Below are positions 1-6,107 of a stretch of 6,752 nt of DNA, one piece after another (the first letter of the stretch is position 1; every line of letters begins with the position of its first letter). The DNA is taken from NCBI GenBank assembly GCA_031267485.1, contig JAIRYY010000263.1, forward strand, positions 1 through 6,752. Reading direction: 5' to 3'. The DNA comes from Tannerella sp. Its GTDB lineage: Bacteria; Bacteroidota; Bacteroidia; Bacteroidales; Tannerellaceae. The notes below the pieces were generated by a model that saw only the letters and a program-made list of their open reading frames with translations, searched no databases and was not told where the DNA came from. The position numbers were made by a program, and so were the translations under genes.

Positions 1-1
1 C

Positions 2-205
2 TCTCGGAAATCCCGGCGAAGCGTCCTAATGTATAGGACGCACCTCCGTAACTTGTCATTGGTTCCAACTATGCCGGAAACGCGCTTAGTCGGAGTTATA
101 GCAGGATGTTTTGTGTGTAAAACGGATATGAGGTTACAGGCCGGAACTATAATAAAATGTATAGCGCCGGACAAAAATACAATGTTGTGTGAAATAAACT
201 GGTGA
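2..205 (+). other. Unassigned open frame running in from the left edge
   Basis: One plus-strand frame stays open from the left edge to a TGA at 203-205 (67 codons). An internal ATG at 29-31 would give a 58-residue product containing LVGVIAGCFVCK and ending CEINW. I recognise no domain. It could be the 3' end of a gene cut by the window or chance: an open frame of this length is not rare when six frames are considered. It uses AGG, ATA and CTA codons freely and overlaps a perfect hairpin, both of which count against a conserved gene. A competing minus-strand frame starts at an ATG at 59-57 (MTSYGGASYTLGRF) and runs off the edge, with an in-frame TAG four codons upstream. Neither is a confident gene. 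Confidence 0.15.
21..41. repeat. Perfect 8-bp hairpin near the left edge
   Basis: GCGTCCTA at 21-28 is exactly complementary to TAGGACGC at 34-41 around a 5-nt loop. No T-tract follows on either strand, so it does not look like an intrinsic terminator. A second, weaker interrupted dyad lies at 141-170 (CCGG, CTATA / TATAG, CCGG). Both may simply be intergenic secondary structure. Confidence 0.5.
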
Positions 206-239
206 TTTTCCCTGATTTTATTTATGGGGAAATGTGCTT

Positions 240-259
240 CATGCGCGCGCGTATGCGCG
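240..259. repeat. Alternating purine-pyrimidine (Z-DNA-prone) tract
   Basis: Twenty consecutive bases alternate pyrimidine and purine, including a CG-rich core at 243-251 and a second GCGCG at 255-259. Such tracts can adopt left-handed DNA under negative supercoiling. The surrounding sequence is strongly A/T-rich, so the block stands out in composition. No coding frame uses it. Confidence 0.6.
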
Positions 260-286
260 ATTCTTAAATATTTATATACGCCTGCG

Positions 287-311
287 TCTCTCTCTCTCTC
301 TCTCTCTCTCT
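287..311. repeat. (TC)12 dinucleotide microsatellite
   Basis: TC is repeated twelve times without interruption from 287 to 310, followed by one more T. This is a polypyrimidine mirror repeat, able to slip during replication and to form triplex DNA. It lies in noncoding sequence about 313 bp before the first gene and is not inside a frame I can support, so a length change would not shift a visible protein. Tracts of this length are uncommon in bacterial genomes. Confidence 0.9.
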
Positions 312-538
312 AAGAAATAATCGGAATTAACCAACACAATAATGTTAATTAATTCAAAATGGGAAGAATATTTTATTTTCACAGAGAACATATATATATG
401 AGTTAAAAAGAAATTTGTGCTGCAAATATATTGCATTTTTTTTATAAATAAAATAAAAACGAAAAAAATAATGTATCAAAAGGAATTTTTACCTGTATTC
501 CGTAAAATTTGTTGCACGGCAAATTATTTTTTTACTAC
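312..538. other. A/T-rich intergenic stretch with no gene seen
   Basis: This stretch is very A/T-rich, with runs of A and T, a TATATATATA run at about 390-399, and frequent stops in every frame. A weak dyad TGCAA / TTGCA at 421-435 is followed by eight T residues. I see no tRNA, no riboswitch I can name and no supported small ORF. Together with the tracts at 240-311 it makes a long A/T-rich leader region before the glycosylase-like gene. Confidence 0.6.
506..533 (+). terminator. Possible intrinsic terminator upstream of the glycosylase gene
   Basis: AATTTG at 506-511 pairs with CAAATT at 520-525 around an 8-nt loop, followed by A and seven T residues at 527-533. The layout fits a rho-independent terminator on the plus strand, but the stem is short and has only one G-C pair. 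It sits upstream of the promoter-like boxes for the glycosylase gene, so it would end a transcript from further left, for which I see no gene. Confidence 0.3.
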
Positions 539-568
539 TTTTGTCTGTATTGGATACACTTGACAAAA
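539..568. promoter_or_regulatory. Operator-like dyad overlapping the upstream promoter box
   Basis: TTTTGTC at 539-545 pairs with GACAAAA at 562-568, and inside it GTAT at 547-550 pairs with ATAC at 554-557. The 30-bp dyad is imperfect, with 1 and 4 unpaired bases between the arms. It covers the TTGACA at 560-565 that could serve as the upstream promoter element. The octamer ATACACTT occurs at 554-561 inside the dyad and again at 594-601. This resembles a repressor or activator site, but no regulator is identified. Confidence 0.35.
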
Positions 569-591
569 TCCGGTCAGAAGTAGATTATTTG
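560..591 (+). promoter_or_regulatory. Candidate promoter of the glycosylase-like gene
   Basis: TTGACA at 560-565 contains the TTG expected for the Bacteroidota -33 element. It is followed after about 20 bp by ATTATTTG at 584-591, which keeps the TTTG half of TAnnTTTG but not the TA half. A sigma70-like reading (TTGACA, 17 bp, GATTAT) is also possible. Transcription would start near 597, leaving a leader of about 27 nt. Confidence 0.4.
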
Positions 592-623
592 TCATACACT
601 TCCTGCAATTAACGTCCGACAAT

Positions 624-1232
624 ATGGAAACGAAAAAAAACAAAACTGAGATAAACGGTGAAACCGAAAAACATCCTTTACAACCATTCCTGCCGCAGAA
701 TGCAACGATTCTGATGCTGGGAAGTTTCCCTCCGCCCCGCGCACGATGGACTATGAACTTCTATTATCCCAACTTTCAGAATGACATGTGGCGCATCTTC
801 GGACTTATCTTCTTTGAAGACGCCGACTATTTCGTAGCTGAAAACAAAACTTTTGATGAATCCGGAATAAGAAGTTTTCTTACTGAAAAAGGTATTGCTT
901 TATATGATACGGCGACAGAGGTTATTCGTCTGCGTGGAAATGCCTCCGATAATTTTCTTCAGACAGTCAAACCAACGGATATAGCGGCTTTACTGGCTGA
1001 GATACCTTTATGCAATACAATAGTAACAACGGGTCAGAAAGCAACGGATACGCTAATGGCGGTTTTAGGCGTTGACACGCCGCCTTCCGTAGGCGGATAT
1101 ATAGAAACGGTATATAATAACCGCCGCTTACGCTGTTATCGTATGCCATCCTCTTCACGCGCCTATCCTAAACCGCTGAAAGAAAAAGCCGCAGACTATA
1201 GCGCGATGCTCAACAGTTGCGGCCTCATGTAA
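624..1232 (+). CDS. Uracil-DNA glycosylase-superfamily protein
   Basis: This 202-residue protein belongs to the uracil-DNA glycosylase superfamily, cytoplasmic enzymes that flip out and excise deaminated or mismatched bases in base excision repair. The first signature is LGSFPPP at 32-38 followed by NFYYPNFQNDMWRIFG at 45-60, matching the GSxP...N-x-FWRxxG pattern of the smaller family members, including the hypoxanthine-excising type. The second is MPSSSRAYP at 174-182, in place of the usual xPSxSPxN. TTGQKAT at 135-141 fits the central strand and turn. About 20 hydrophilic residues precede the fold, with no signal peptide. The ATG at 624 has no Shine-Dalgarno sequence, which is normal here; no earlier in-frame ATG lies nearby. 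It converges on the phosphoesterase gene with a 33-bp gap. The superfamily is fairly secure; the base removed cannot be stated from sequence. Confidence 0.8.
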   Translation: METKKNKTEINGETEKHPLQPFLPQNATILMLGSFPPPRARWTMNFYYPNFQNDMWRIFGLIFFEDADYFVAENKTFDESGIRSFLTEKGIALYDTATEVIRLRGNASDNFLQTVKPTDIAALLAEIPLCNTIVTTGQKATDTLMAVLGVDTPPSVGGYIETVYNNRRLRCYRMPSSSRAYPKPLKEKAADYSAMLNSCGLM

Positions 1233-1265
1233 GATGGTGGAGTATCTCAAAAGCCTCACAGGAAA

Positions 1266-2258
1266 TCAGTTCTTTCCCTTCATAAAAAAGTCCGGGCACT
1301 GTATATCATTTACTATTCTGCCGCCGTTAAGCCGGATCCATGTACGGAAACTCCCGGAGCCTTCGGAAAGCTCAATAACGCGCACGCCCAGAGGTTTCAG
1401 ATTATTGTAAACCGTATTACATCCCGAAAACCGTCCGTAAGCGAGCATTATATTGTTATAATTAACCGCATAATCATTATCATGATCATGACCTGCAAAT
1501 GTTGCCAGCACGTCACCCATCTCTTTCATTGACAGAAACAGACCGGAGTTCAATCCCGAAGCACATGCTTTTTCCATGCGTGTGCCCGTCAGAATCGCGG
1601 TTTCATCCGATGCTGCCGTATTATATTCGGGCAACGGTATATGGAAAAAAGCAAACGACGGTACGGCATTACCGCCGTTATTCTTCCTGTAGAGAAGACT
1701 GTTCTTACGATACCAGGCAATCTGGTCGAAGTGAATATGGTCATAGCCGCCAAGATTTTCTATTTTCGAGTACGCGTTGGAATCAAAAACATATATCACA
1801 AAAGCGCTGCTGTCAGAAACCGACGATTTCACCGGCAAGATATAGTTCGTCACACCCGTCAGGCCTTCCGTCGTCGAGGTTAAGTTGTAAGGGATGTTTT
1901 TGGTTAAATCGTACAGCTCTTGACGGCTCATGCCAAATTCATCATCATGATTTCCAAAAGTAATACCAAACGGGATTTTATGATCCGACACCATTTGCAG
2001 TACTTCGCTGATGCTTTTGCCGGCAGGTTTACCGTAAATCAGGTCGCCCGTAAAAATAACAAGATCCGGCGTTTCCGTATTAAGGATTCTCTGCAGGGCA
2101 GGCAAGACGCTGCTGCATCCGTCATTATCCGCGATATAGTGAATATCGGCTATCTGGACAATTTTAAACTTACGGTTTTTGTCAAACCTGAGTTCATTCT
2201 GAGCGCAAACCGGTACGGATAGAATCAATAAACTGATAAATAAATAACAAAACTTCAT
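1266..2258 (-). CDS. Secreted calcineurin-like metallophosphoesterase (Dcr2-like)
   Basis: The 330-residue protein has the full metal-binding set of calcineurin-like phosphoesterases: D38 and H40 in ADIHY, D72 in TGDLIYG, N103 and H104 in GNHDDE, H206 in FFHIPLPEY, and H257 to H259 in GHDHDND. The HIPLPEY and GHDHDND wording resembles the Dcr2-type branch. Family members hydrolyse phosphoesters with two metal ions; the substrate is unknown. Residues 1-19 form a signal peptide (MKF, hydrophobic core, then VPVCA before Q20), so it acts in the periplasm or outside. The lone Cys does not make a good lipobox. An ATG ten codons earlier at 2288 would spoil the signal peptide and lies on the promoter-like box, so 2258 is preferred. 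It follows the rhamnosidase on the same strand but is separated from it by a terminator. Confidence 0.85.
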   Translation of the reverse strand: MKFCYLFISLLILSVPVCAQNELRFDKNRKFKIVQIADIHYIADNDGCSSVLPALQRILNTETPDLVIFTGDLIYGKPAGKSISEVLQMVSDHKIPFGITFGNHDDEFGMSRQELYDLTKNIPYNLTSTTEGLTGVTNYILPVKSSVSDSSAFVIYVFDSNAYSKIENLGGYDHIHFDQIAWYRKNSLLYRKNNGGNAVPSFAFFHIPLPEYNTAASDETAILTGTRMEKACASGLNSGLFLSMKEMGDVLATFAGHDHDNDYAVNYNNIMLAYGRFSGCNTVYNNLKPLGVRVIELSEGSGSFRTWIRLNGGRIVNDIQCPDFFMKGKN

Positions 2259-2285
2259 TTCTTTAAATTTTAAAAATATTCTGTG

Positions 2286-2293
2286 CAAAAATA
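2286..2293 (-). promoter_or_regulatory. Promoter -7 box of the phosphoesterase gene
   Basis: Read on the minus strand this is TATTTTTG, an exact match to the Bacteroidota -7 consensus TAnnTTTG. Transcription would begin near 2280, giving a leader of about 22 nt to the ATG at 2258. No clear TTG is seen at the -33 distance, so the call rests on one box. If correct, the ATG at 2288 lies inside the promoter and cannot be the start. Confidence 0.45.
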
Positions 2294-2310
2294 CGTATAA
2301 AAAGCGATAT

Positions 2311-2354
2311 AAAAATACGGCCCACTCTAAAAAGACTTAAAGAGCAGGCCGTAT
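2311..2354 (-). terminator. Intrinsic terminator after the rhamnosidase gene
   Basis: On the minus strand ATACGGCC (2354-2347) pairs perfectly with GGCCGTAT (2322-2315), and an inner CTCT / AGAG pairing extends the stem across a small internal bulge. The second arm runs straight into TTTTT at 2315-2311. It begins about 20 nt after the rhamnosidase stop and is a good rho-independent terminator, which makes read-through into the phosphoesterase gene unlikely. Confidence 0.8.
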
Positions 2355-2374
2355 CCACGCAAACAGATCCACGG

Positions 2375-5098
2375 TTATTCAGATTTAAGGGTATACCGGC
2401 CGGATCCTAATTCCACGGTTATGTAGCCGGCGGCGCTGTTAACGCTAAGTATGCCCGGAGATGAGGTATCGGCGCGTATACCGAATCTTAAAGGTAACTT
2501 AACGGTAGCGCTTGTGTTCACAGGTACTGTAATATCCCAGACGAGTTTATCGCCGTTTCGGTTCCATGAGCTTTCTATCAGACCGTAAGGCGAATCATAC
2601 GACGCTTTTACGGAGTTTAATTTTTCCGGAAAGGACGGTTCCATCCATATCTTCTTGAATCCTGCAGCCGAGGGATCGTTCTTTATGCCTGCCAGATTTT
2701 CGTAATACCAGATAAGCAAATCGCCCAGCAACATGACATGGTTACGGGAATTCATCGCAGGGTCGGCAGTATCGCCGTTCCATAGCTCCCAGATTGTAGT
2801 GGCGCCGTTATTCATCATATAGCCCCAGGAGGGATACGTTTCGTTGGTCAGTATCTGATAAGCCAGTTCCAGTTCGCCGTGCTGGGTGAGGCCTCTCATG
2901 AGGTGCTGTATACCCAGTACGCCGGTACTTACGTGGCCTTTGCAGTCGGTATTGGTCTTATCGACGATGTTTTCAAACACCTTTTGTTGCGAATCGTAGG
3001 GCACGAGGCCGAGCTGCAGGGAAAGCAGATTTGCCGTTACCGTATTATTGTCGTACTGACCGGTTTCGGCATTGAAAAACTTCTTATTGTAGGCTTCTTT
3101 CACCTTCATTGCCAACGCGGCATATTGATCGACGTCTTTAGCAGAGCCGTTTATCATTGCAAATCTCTGCATCAGCTCCAGAATACTGTAGAATACGGTT
3201 GTGCTCAGCACCTCTCCGCCGGTTTTGCGCGACGGGTCTTTGGAGTGTATCAGGTCGGGCGATTCGGGAGGCATACACCAGTCGCCGTAAGTGTCCTTTG
3301 TCAGGATATAATCCACCATTGCAGTCTCGGTCATGTGCTGTACCCATTTCTTCATCGAGGGGTAACGTTCACGGATTGAGCGGGAATCGCCGAACTGCTG
3401 ATACAGCATGTCGGCAATGTAGAAATATGCGGCAGGCCAGGTCACGTCGTCGTTGAAGATGGTCCAGTAGCGGGGCGAGACGACCGAGATGCTGCCGTCT
3501 TCACGCATCGATTCTTCGATGTCGAGCAGCCATTTGTTGTACATCAACACGTTGTTGAAGAGGAAGCTCTCGCCAAAGGCGCCTGTGGCGCGGTCGCCGA
3601 GCCATCCGAGACGCTCGTCGCGCTGCGGACAATCCGTCGGCATTCCGCGATAATTGCCGCGTATACCCCAGTAAGCGCTCTTGAATATTTTGTTTATCAT
3701 TTCATTGGACGATTCAAAGGCGCCGGTTGTGGCCATGTAATCGTAGACGACTTTCCCGGTGAAATCGGCGGCGGCAGGTTCGTAATCAAGCCCGGATATT
3801 TCGGCAAACTGGAATCCGTGATACGTAAAGGTCGGCTCCCACGAAAAGGCGCCGTCAGCGGAAGGCGTATAAATGTCCGTCACACGGGCGCTTCTTATAT
3901 TGTCGAGGTAGAGTTCGGTTCCGTTGTCCTTCAGTACTTCGGCAAAACGCATGGTGAGGGGTTGGTCTTTCTTGCCTTTCAGACGGACTTGCAGCCATCC
4001 GACCATGTTTTGTCCCATGTCGACGATGTATCTGCCTTCGCCGGCGGATTTAACCGAAACGGCCTTTATTTCTTCCATTACTTTCAGGCTTGGCGATTGC
4101 TGTGCCGTCAGTTTTCCCTTGGGCGCTTCCATTATTTCGGCCTGCTGCCAGGCAGAAGCATCATAACCGGTTTCCGACCATTTGCCCAACTCGAGGCGAG
4201 CGTCGTATTTTTCGCCGTCAAACTCATTGTTTTCCCTTATCGGCCCTTTATTTGTAGCCTTCCACGATTCGTTGCTCGTAACCGTCTCAAATTCTCCGTT
4301 GTTATATTCGATATTCAGCTGGGCAATCAGACGGGGTACGCCGAAGGATACCATGCCGCGCTCGCGCATTGTCAGAAAACGACCGTTGCCCAGAACGACG
4401 CCGATGGCATTGTCGCCCTTACGGATCAGACTTGTTACGTCATACGTCAGATAATAGACCGAGGCGTCGTACCACGTTGGCAGCGGACCGAAGACGTCGT
4501 CGCTCACCGCCTTGCCGTTGATGTAGCAAACCGACGAGCCTACTCCGGAAACCGACAGTATGGCGCGTTTCACCTTGTCTGCGGCCTGGAAATCCGTCCT
4601 TAGATACCGTGCCGGCAGGATTGTACGGTTTTCGACAACCTTCACATCGGCCGCATCGTTGACGCCGATCCAGCGGGCTTTCCAGTCCCAGTCGTTCAGC
4701 AGGGACATCGACCAGGTCTGCACACCGCTCACCGTACGGTTTTCCTTGTCCGACCATACGGTCGCACGCCAGTAGTATTTCCTGCCCGATTCGAGAGTAT
4801 TTCCGTTATATTCTACAAGTAAAGACTGTCCGGATTCAACACGGCCGGTGCTCCAGACCAGGTTTGCGCCCGACTTCAAATCTCCAGGAGACGTTGCTAC
4901 GTCTATCTGATAGGCCTCCTGCTTAACATTGTTTGTTTCACTCGACAGCTTCCACGAAAAACGGGGCTTCAGGGTACTTAATCCTTCGGGATTATCACGC
5001 ATCTCGGTTTGCAGAGAAACAAACCTCAGATCACTCTTGCCGGTACATGCCGACATGAAAATTGCTAAAAGCAGTAAAATTAAATTTCTATAAATCAT
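2375..5098 (-). CDS. GH78 alpha-L-rhamnosidase, lipoprotein
   Basis: This 907-residue protein is a family GH78 inverting alpha-L-rhamnosidase, which removes terminal L-rhamnose from plant or microbial glycans. Residues 1-18 form a lipoprotein signal ending MSAC, with C18 as the lipidation site, so it is held on a cell-envelope membrane. The usual domain order follows: Ig-like module about 25-133, rhamnosidase N domain about 160-345, concanavalin-like module about 350-455 with YHGFQFAEI at 426-434, six-hairpin catalytic barrel about 458-800, and C-terminal beta domain about 805-905. The catalytic loop DCPQRDERLGWLGD at 489-502 carries the likely general acid E495; WELWNGD at 770-776 carries the likely base E771. 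The protein appears complete, with no frameshift. It is divergent from the aldolase and has its own promoter and terminator. The linkage it cuts is not determined. Confidence 0.93.
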   Translation of the reverse strand: MIYRNLILLLLAIFMSACTGKSDLRFVSLQTEMRDNPEGLSTLKPRFSWKLSSETNNVKQEAYQIDVATSPGDLKSGANLVWSTGRVESGQSLLVEYNGNTLESGRKYYWRATVWSDKENRTVSGVQTWSMSLLNDWDWKARWIGVNDAADVKVVENRTILPARYLRTDFQAADKVKRAILSVSGVGSSVCYINGKAVSDDVFGPLPTWYDASVYYLTYDVTSLIRKGDNAIGVVLGNGRFLTMRERGMVSFGVPRLIAQLNIEYNNGEFETVTSNESWKATNKGPIRENNEFDGEKYDARLELGKWSETGYDASAWQQAEIMEAPKGKLTAQQSPSLKVMEEIKAVSVKSAGEGRYIVDMGQNMVGWLQVRLKGKKDQPLTMRFAEVLKDNGTELYLDNIRSARVTDIYTPSADGAFSWEPTFTYHGFQFAEISGLDYEPAAADFTGKVVYDYMATTGAFESSNEMINKIFKSAYWGIRGNYRGMPTDCPQRDERLGWLGDRATGAFGESFLFNNVLMYNKWLLDIEESMREDGSISVVSPRYWTIFNDDVTWPAAYFYIADMLYQQFGDSRSIRERYPSMKKWVQHMTETAMVDYILTKDTYGDWCMPPESPDLIHSKDPSRKTGGEVLSTTVFYSILELMQRFAMINGSAKDVDQYAALAMKVKEAYNKKFFNAETGQYDNNTVTANLLSLQLGLVPYDSQQKVFENIVDKTNTDCKGHVSTGVLGIQHLMRGLTQHGELELAYQILTNETYPSWGYMMNNGATTIWELWNGDTADPAMNSRNHVMLLGDLLIWYYENLAGIKNDPSAAGFKKIWMEPSFPEKLNSVKASYDSPYGLIESSWNRNGDKLVWDITVPVNTSATVKLPLRFGIRADTSSPGILSVNSAAGYITVELGSGRYTLKSE

Positions 5099-5140
5099 GA
5101 CAACTTCGGTATTAAATTATTATTATGATATTTAACTGAA

Positions 5141-5170
5141 CAAAAGTAGCAAAAAAATATTAGAATCAAA
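5141..5170 (-). promoter_or_regulatory. Promoter of the rhamnosidase gene
   Basis: On the minus strand TACTTTTG (5148-5141) matches the TAnnTTTG -7 consensus exactly. TTTG (5170-5167) lies 18 bp upstream as a -33 element, and a second TTTG (5174-5171) lies 22 bp upstream. Transcription should begin near 5135, giving a leader of roughly 37 nt before the ATG at 5098. This is the best promoter in the window. Confidence 0.65.
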
Positions 5171-5181
5171 CAAATATTTCG

Positions 5182-5189
5182 TTCCTTTG
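5182..5189 (+). promoter_or_regulatory. Candidate -7 box of the aldolase gene
   Basis: TTCCTTTG differs from TAnnTTTG at one of the six fixed positions. Transcription would start near 5195, leaving about 22 nt to the ATG at 5217. No convincing -33 TTG is found at the expected distance, only TTA at 5160-5162. It is back-to-back with the rhamnosidase promoter, so one regulator could act on both. Confidence 0.35.
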
Positions 5190-5216
5190 CGCTAAATTAA
5201 TTTTAAAAACCGAAAT

Positions 5217-5888
5217 ATGGCGCGATTCAACAAACTTCAGACACTTGAAACTATTTCAAACACGGGAATGGTTCCCGTTTATTACAGCAACGACCGGGAA
5301 ACGGCGAAAAACGTACTCCGGGCATGTTACGACGGCGGCGTGCGCGCTTTTGAGTTCACCAACCGCGGCGACTTCGCACAGTACGTCTTCGCACAGCTCA
5401 TGCGGTTCGCGCAGGCGGAATGTCCCGGAATGATACTCGGCATCGGCTCCATAGTCGACGCGCCAACAGCCGCTCTGTACATCCAGATGGGAGCCAACTT
5501 CGTAGTCGGCCCCCTATTCAATCCCGAAGTAGCCAGGGTATGCAACCGCCGGCTCATACCCTACACTCCCGGTTGCGGAACGGTATCCGAAATAGGATTC
5601 GCACAGGAGGCCGGCTGCGACCTGTGCAAAATATTCCCAGCCGGCAGCGTCGGCGGACCCGACTTCGTTAAGAATATCAAAGCGCCGCTCCCCTGGGCTA
5701 TGATTATGGCGACGGGCGCCGTCGAACCGACCCGCGAAAATCTCACGGAATGGTTCAAGTCAGGCGTAACAGCCGTCGGCATGGGATCCAAGCTATTCCC
5801 CCGCGAAGCCGTCTCAAAAGGCGACTGGGCTTTTATATCCGGCCTCTGCGAAAAAGCCCTCGGATATATCCGCGAAGCGAGAAAATAA
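5217..5888 (+). CDS. eda: KDPG/KHG-type class I aldolase
   Basis: This 223-residue cytoplasmic enzyme belongs to the KDPG/KHG aldolase family, which cleaves 2-keto-3-deoxy-6-phosphogluconate to pyruvate and glyceraldehyde 3-phosphate, and often 4-hydroxy-2-oxoglutarate as well. Placed by eye against the E. coli enzyme, the active site is nearly complete: E46 and R50 in FEFTNR, S78 in GIGS (usually Thr), P99, Schiff-base K138 in CKIFPAG, T166 and G167 in ATGA, and S191 in GMGSK. The second Gly of the usual phosphate-binding GG is Ala168. The length is typical for the family. No Shine-Dalgarno sequence is present. It is divergent from the rhamnosidase, consistent with pectin or hexuronate breakdown, but no kdgK-like kinase or uronate gene is adjacent. 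The family is secure; a related 2-keto-3-deoxy acid as the real substrate remains possible. Confidence 0.88.
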   Translation: MARFNKLQTLETISNTGMVPVYYSNDRETAKNVLRACYDGGVRAFEFTNRGDFAQYVFAQLMRFAQAECPGMILGIGSIVDAPTAALYIQMGANFVVGPLFNPEVARVCNRRLIPYTPGCGTVSEIGFAQEAGCDLCKIFPAGSVGGPDFVKNIKAPLPWAMIMATGAVEPTRENLTEWFKSGVTAVGMGSKLFPREAVSKGDWAFISGLCEKALGYIREARK

Positions 5889-5921
5889 AAAACAACCGGA
5901 ATCCGTATTATACTTTGCGAG

Positions 5922-5960
5922 ATCCCACCTCGTCGTTCCTCCTTACAATGACGACGGGAT
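5922..5960. repeat. REP-like palindromic intergenic repeat
   Basis: CGTCGT at 5931-5936 pairs with ACGACG at 5951-5956, flanked by ATCC (5922-5925) and GGAT (5957-5960). On the minus strand it contains GTCATTGTAAGGAGGAACGA followed by CGAGG, which resembles the dispersed intergenic repeat of the GTCATTGCGAGGAG...ACGAAGCAATC type that I recognise from many genomes. It begins 34 bp after the aldolase stop, the usual setting for such elements. Confidence 0.55.
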
Positions 5961-5961
5961 G

Positions 5962-5992
5962 CGGCTTTTGAGCCAGCCCCGCAAATAAGCCG
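5962..5992. repeat. Second inverted repeat in the convergent spacer
   Basis: CGGCTTTTG at 5962-5970 pairs with CAA and AAGCCG at 5982-5992, giving nine base pairs with a 2-nt bulge and an 11-nt loop. It starts two bases after the preceding palindrome. No T-tract follows, so termination by the classical mechanism is not evident. Confidence 0.45.
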
Positions 5993-5995
5993 ACA

Positions 5996-6062
5996 CGCAG
6001 ATGACGCGGATTTTTCAGGATTTTCTTGAGGGGGGGGGTATGGAAATCTGTGAAAATCTGCG
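5996..6062. repeat. Interrupted inverted repeat with CGCAGAT arms and a G9 run
   Basis: CGCAGAT at 5996-6002 is complementary to ATCTGCG at 6056-6062, and inside these GATTT at 6009-6013 faces AAATC at 6044-6048. The arm wording (CGCAGATGACGCGGATTT and AAATCTGTGAAAATCTGCGG) matches a dispersed intergenic repeat style I have seen in other genomes. Nine G residues at 6030-6038 sit in the centre. It is not coding. Confidence 0.5.
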
Positions 6063-6107
6063 GACAAAATAAACTGGCTGCGCAATCCGCGCCGACGTCC
6101 CCACCCC

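Noticed and set aside
421..443. TGCAA / TTGCA dyad followed by eight T residues as a terminator
   Set aside because: The stem is only five base pairs in very A/T-rich DNA with no transcript source upstream, so chance is the simplest explanation.
1..623. CRISPR array, tRNA or mobile element in the left intergenic region
   Set aside because: No spaced direct repeats, no cloverleaf-compatible arms and no transposase-like frame or terminal repeats were found by eye.
1499..1963. A 154-codon plus-strand open frame within the phosphoesterase gene
   Set aside because: It is antisense to a gene with a complete metal-binding motif set, and its translation looks random.
2259..2288. ATG at 2288 as the phosphoesterase start
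   Set aside because: It adds ten residues with charged and polar positions before the signal peptide and lies within the promoter-like box. The ATG at 2258 gives a clean secretion signal.
3818..4603. A 261-codon open frame on the plus strand opposite the rhamnosidase
   Set aside because: It is the antisense shadow of the GH78 gene, whose motifs and domain order are unambiguous on the other strand. The translation shows no recognisable domain.
5561..6085. A 174-codon minus-strand open frame across the aldolase end and the spacer
   Set aside because: Most of it is antisense to the aldolase, and the remainder runs through inverted repeats and the homopolymer G run. No domain is seen and the product is low in complexity.
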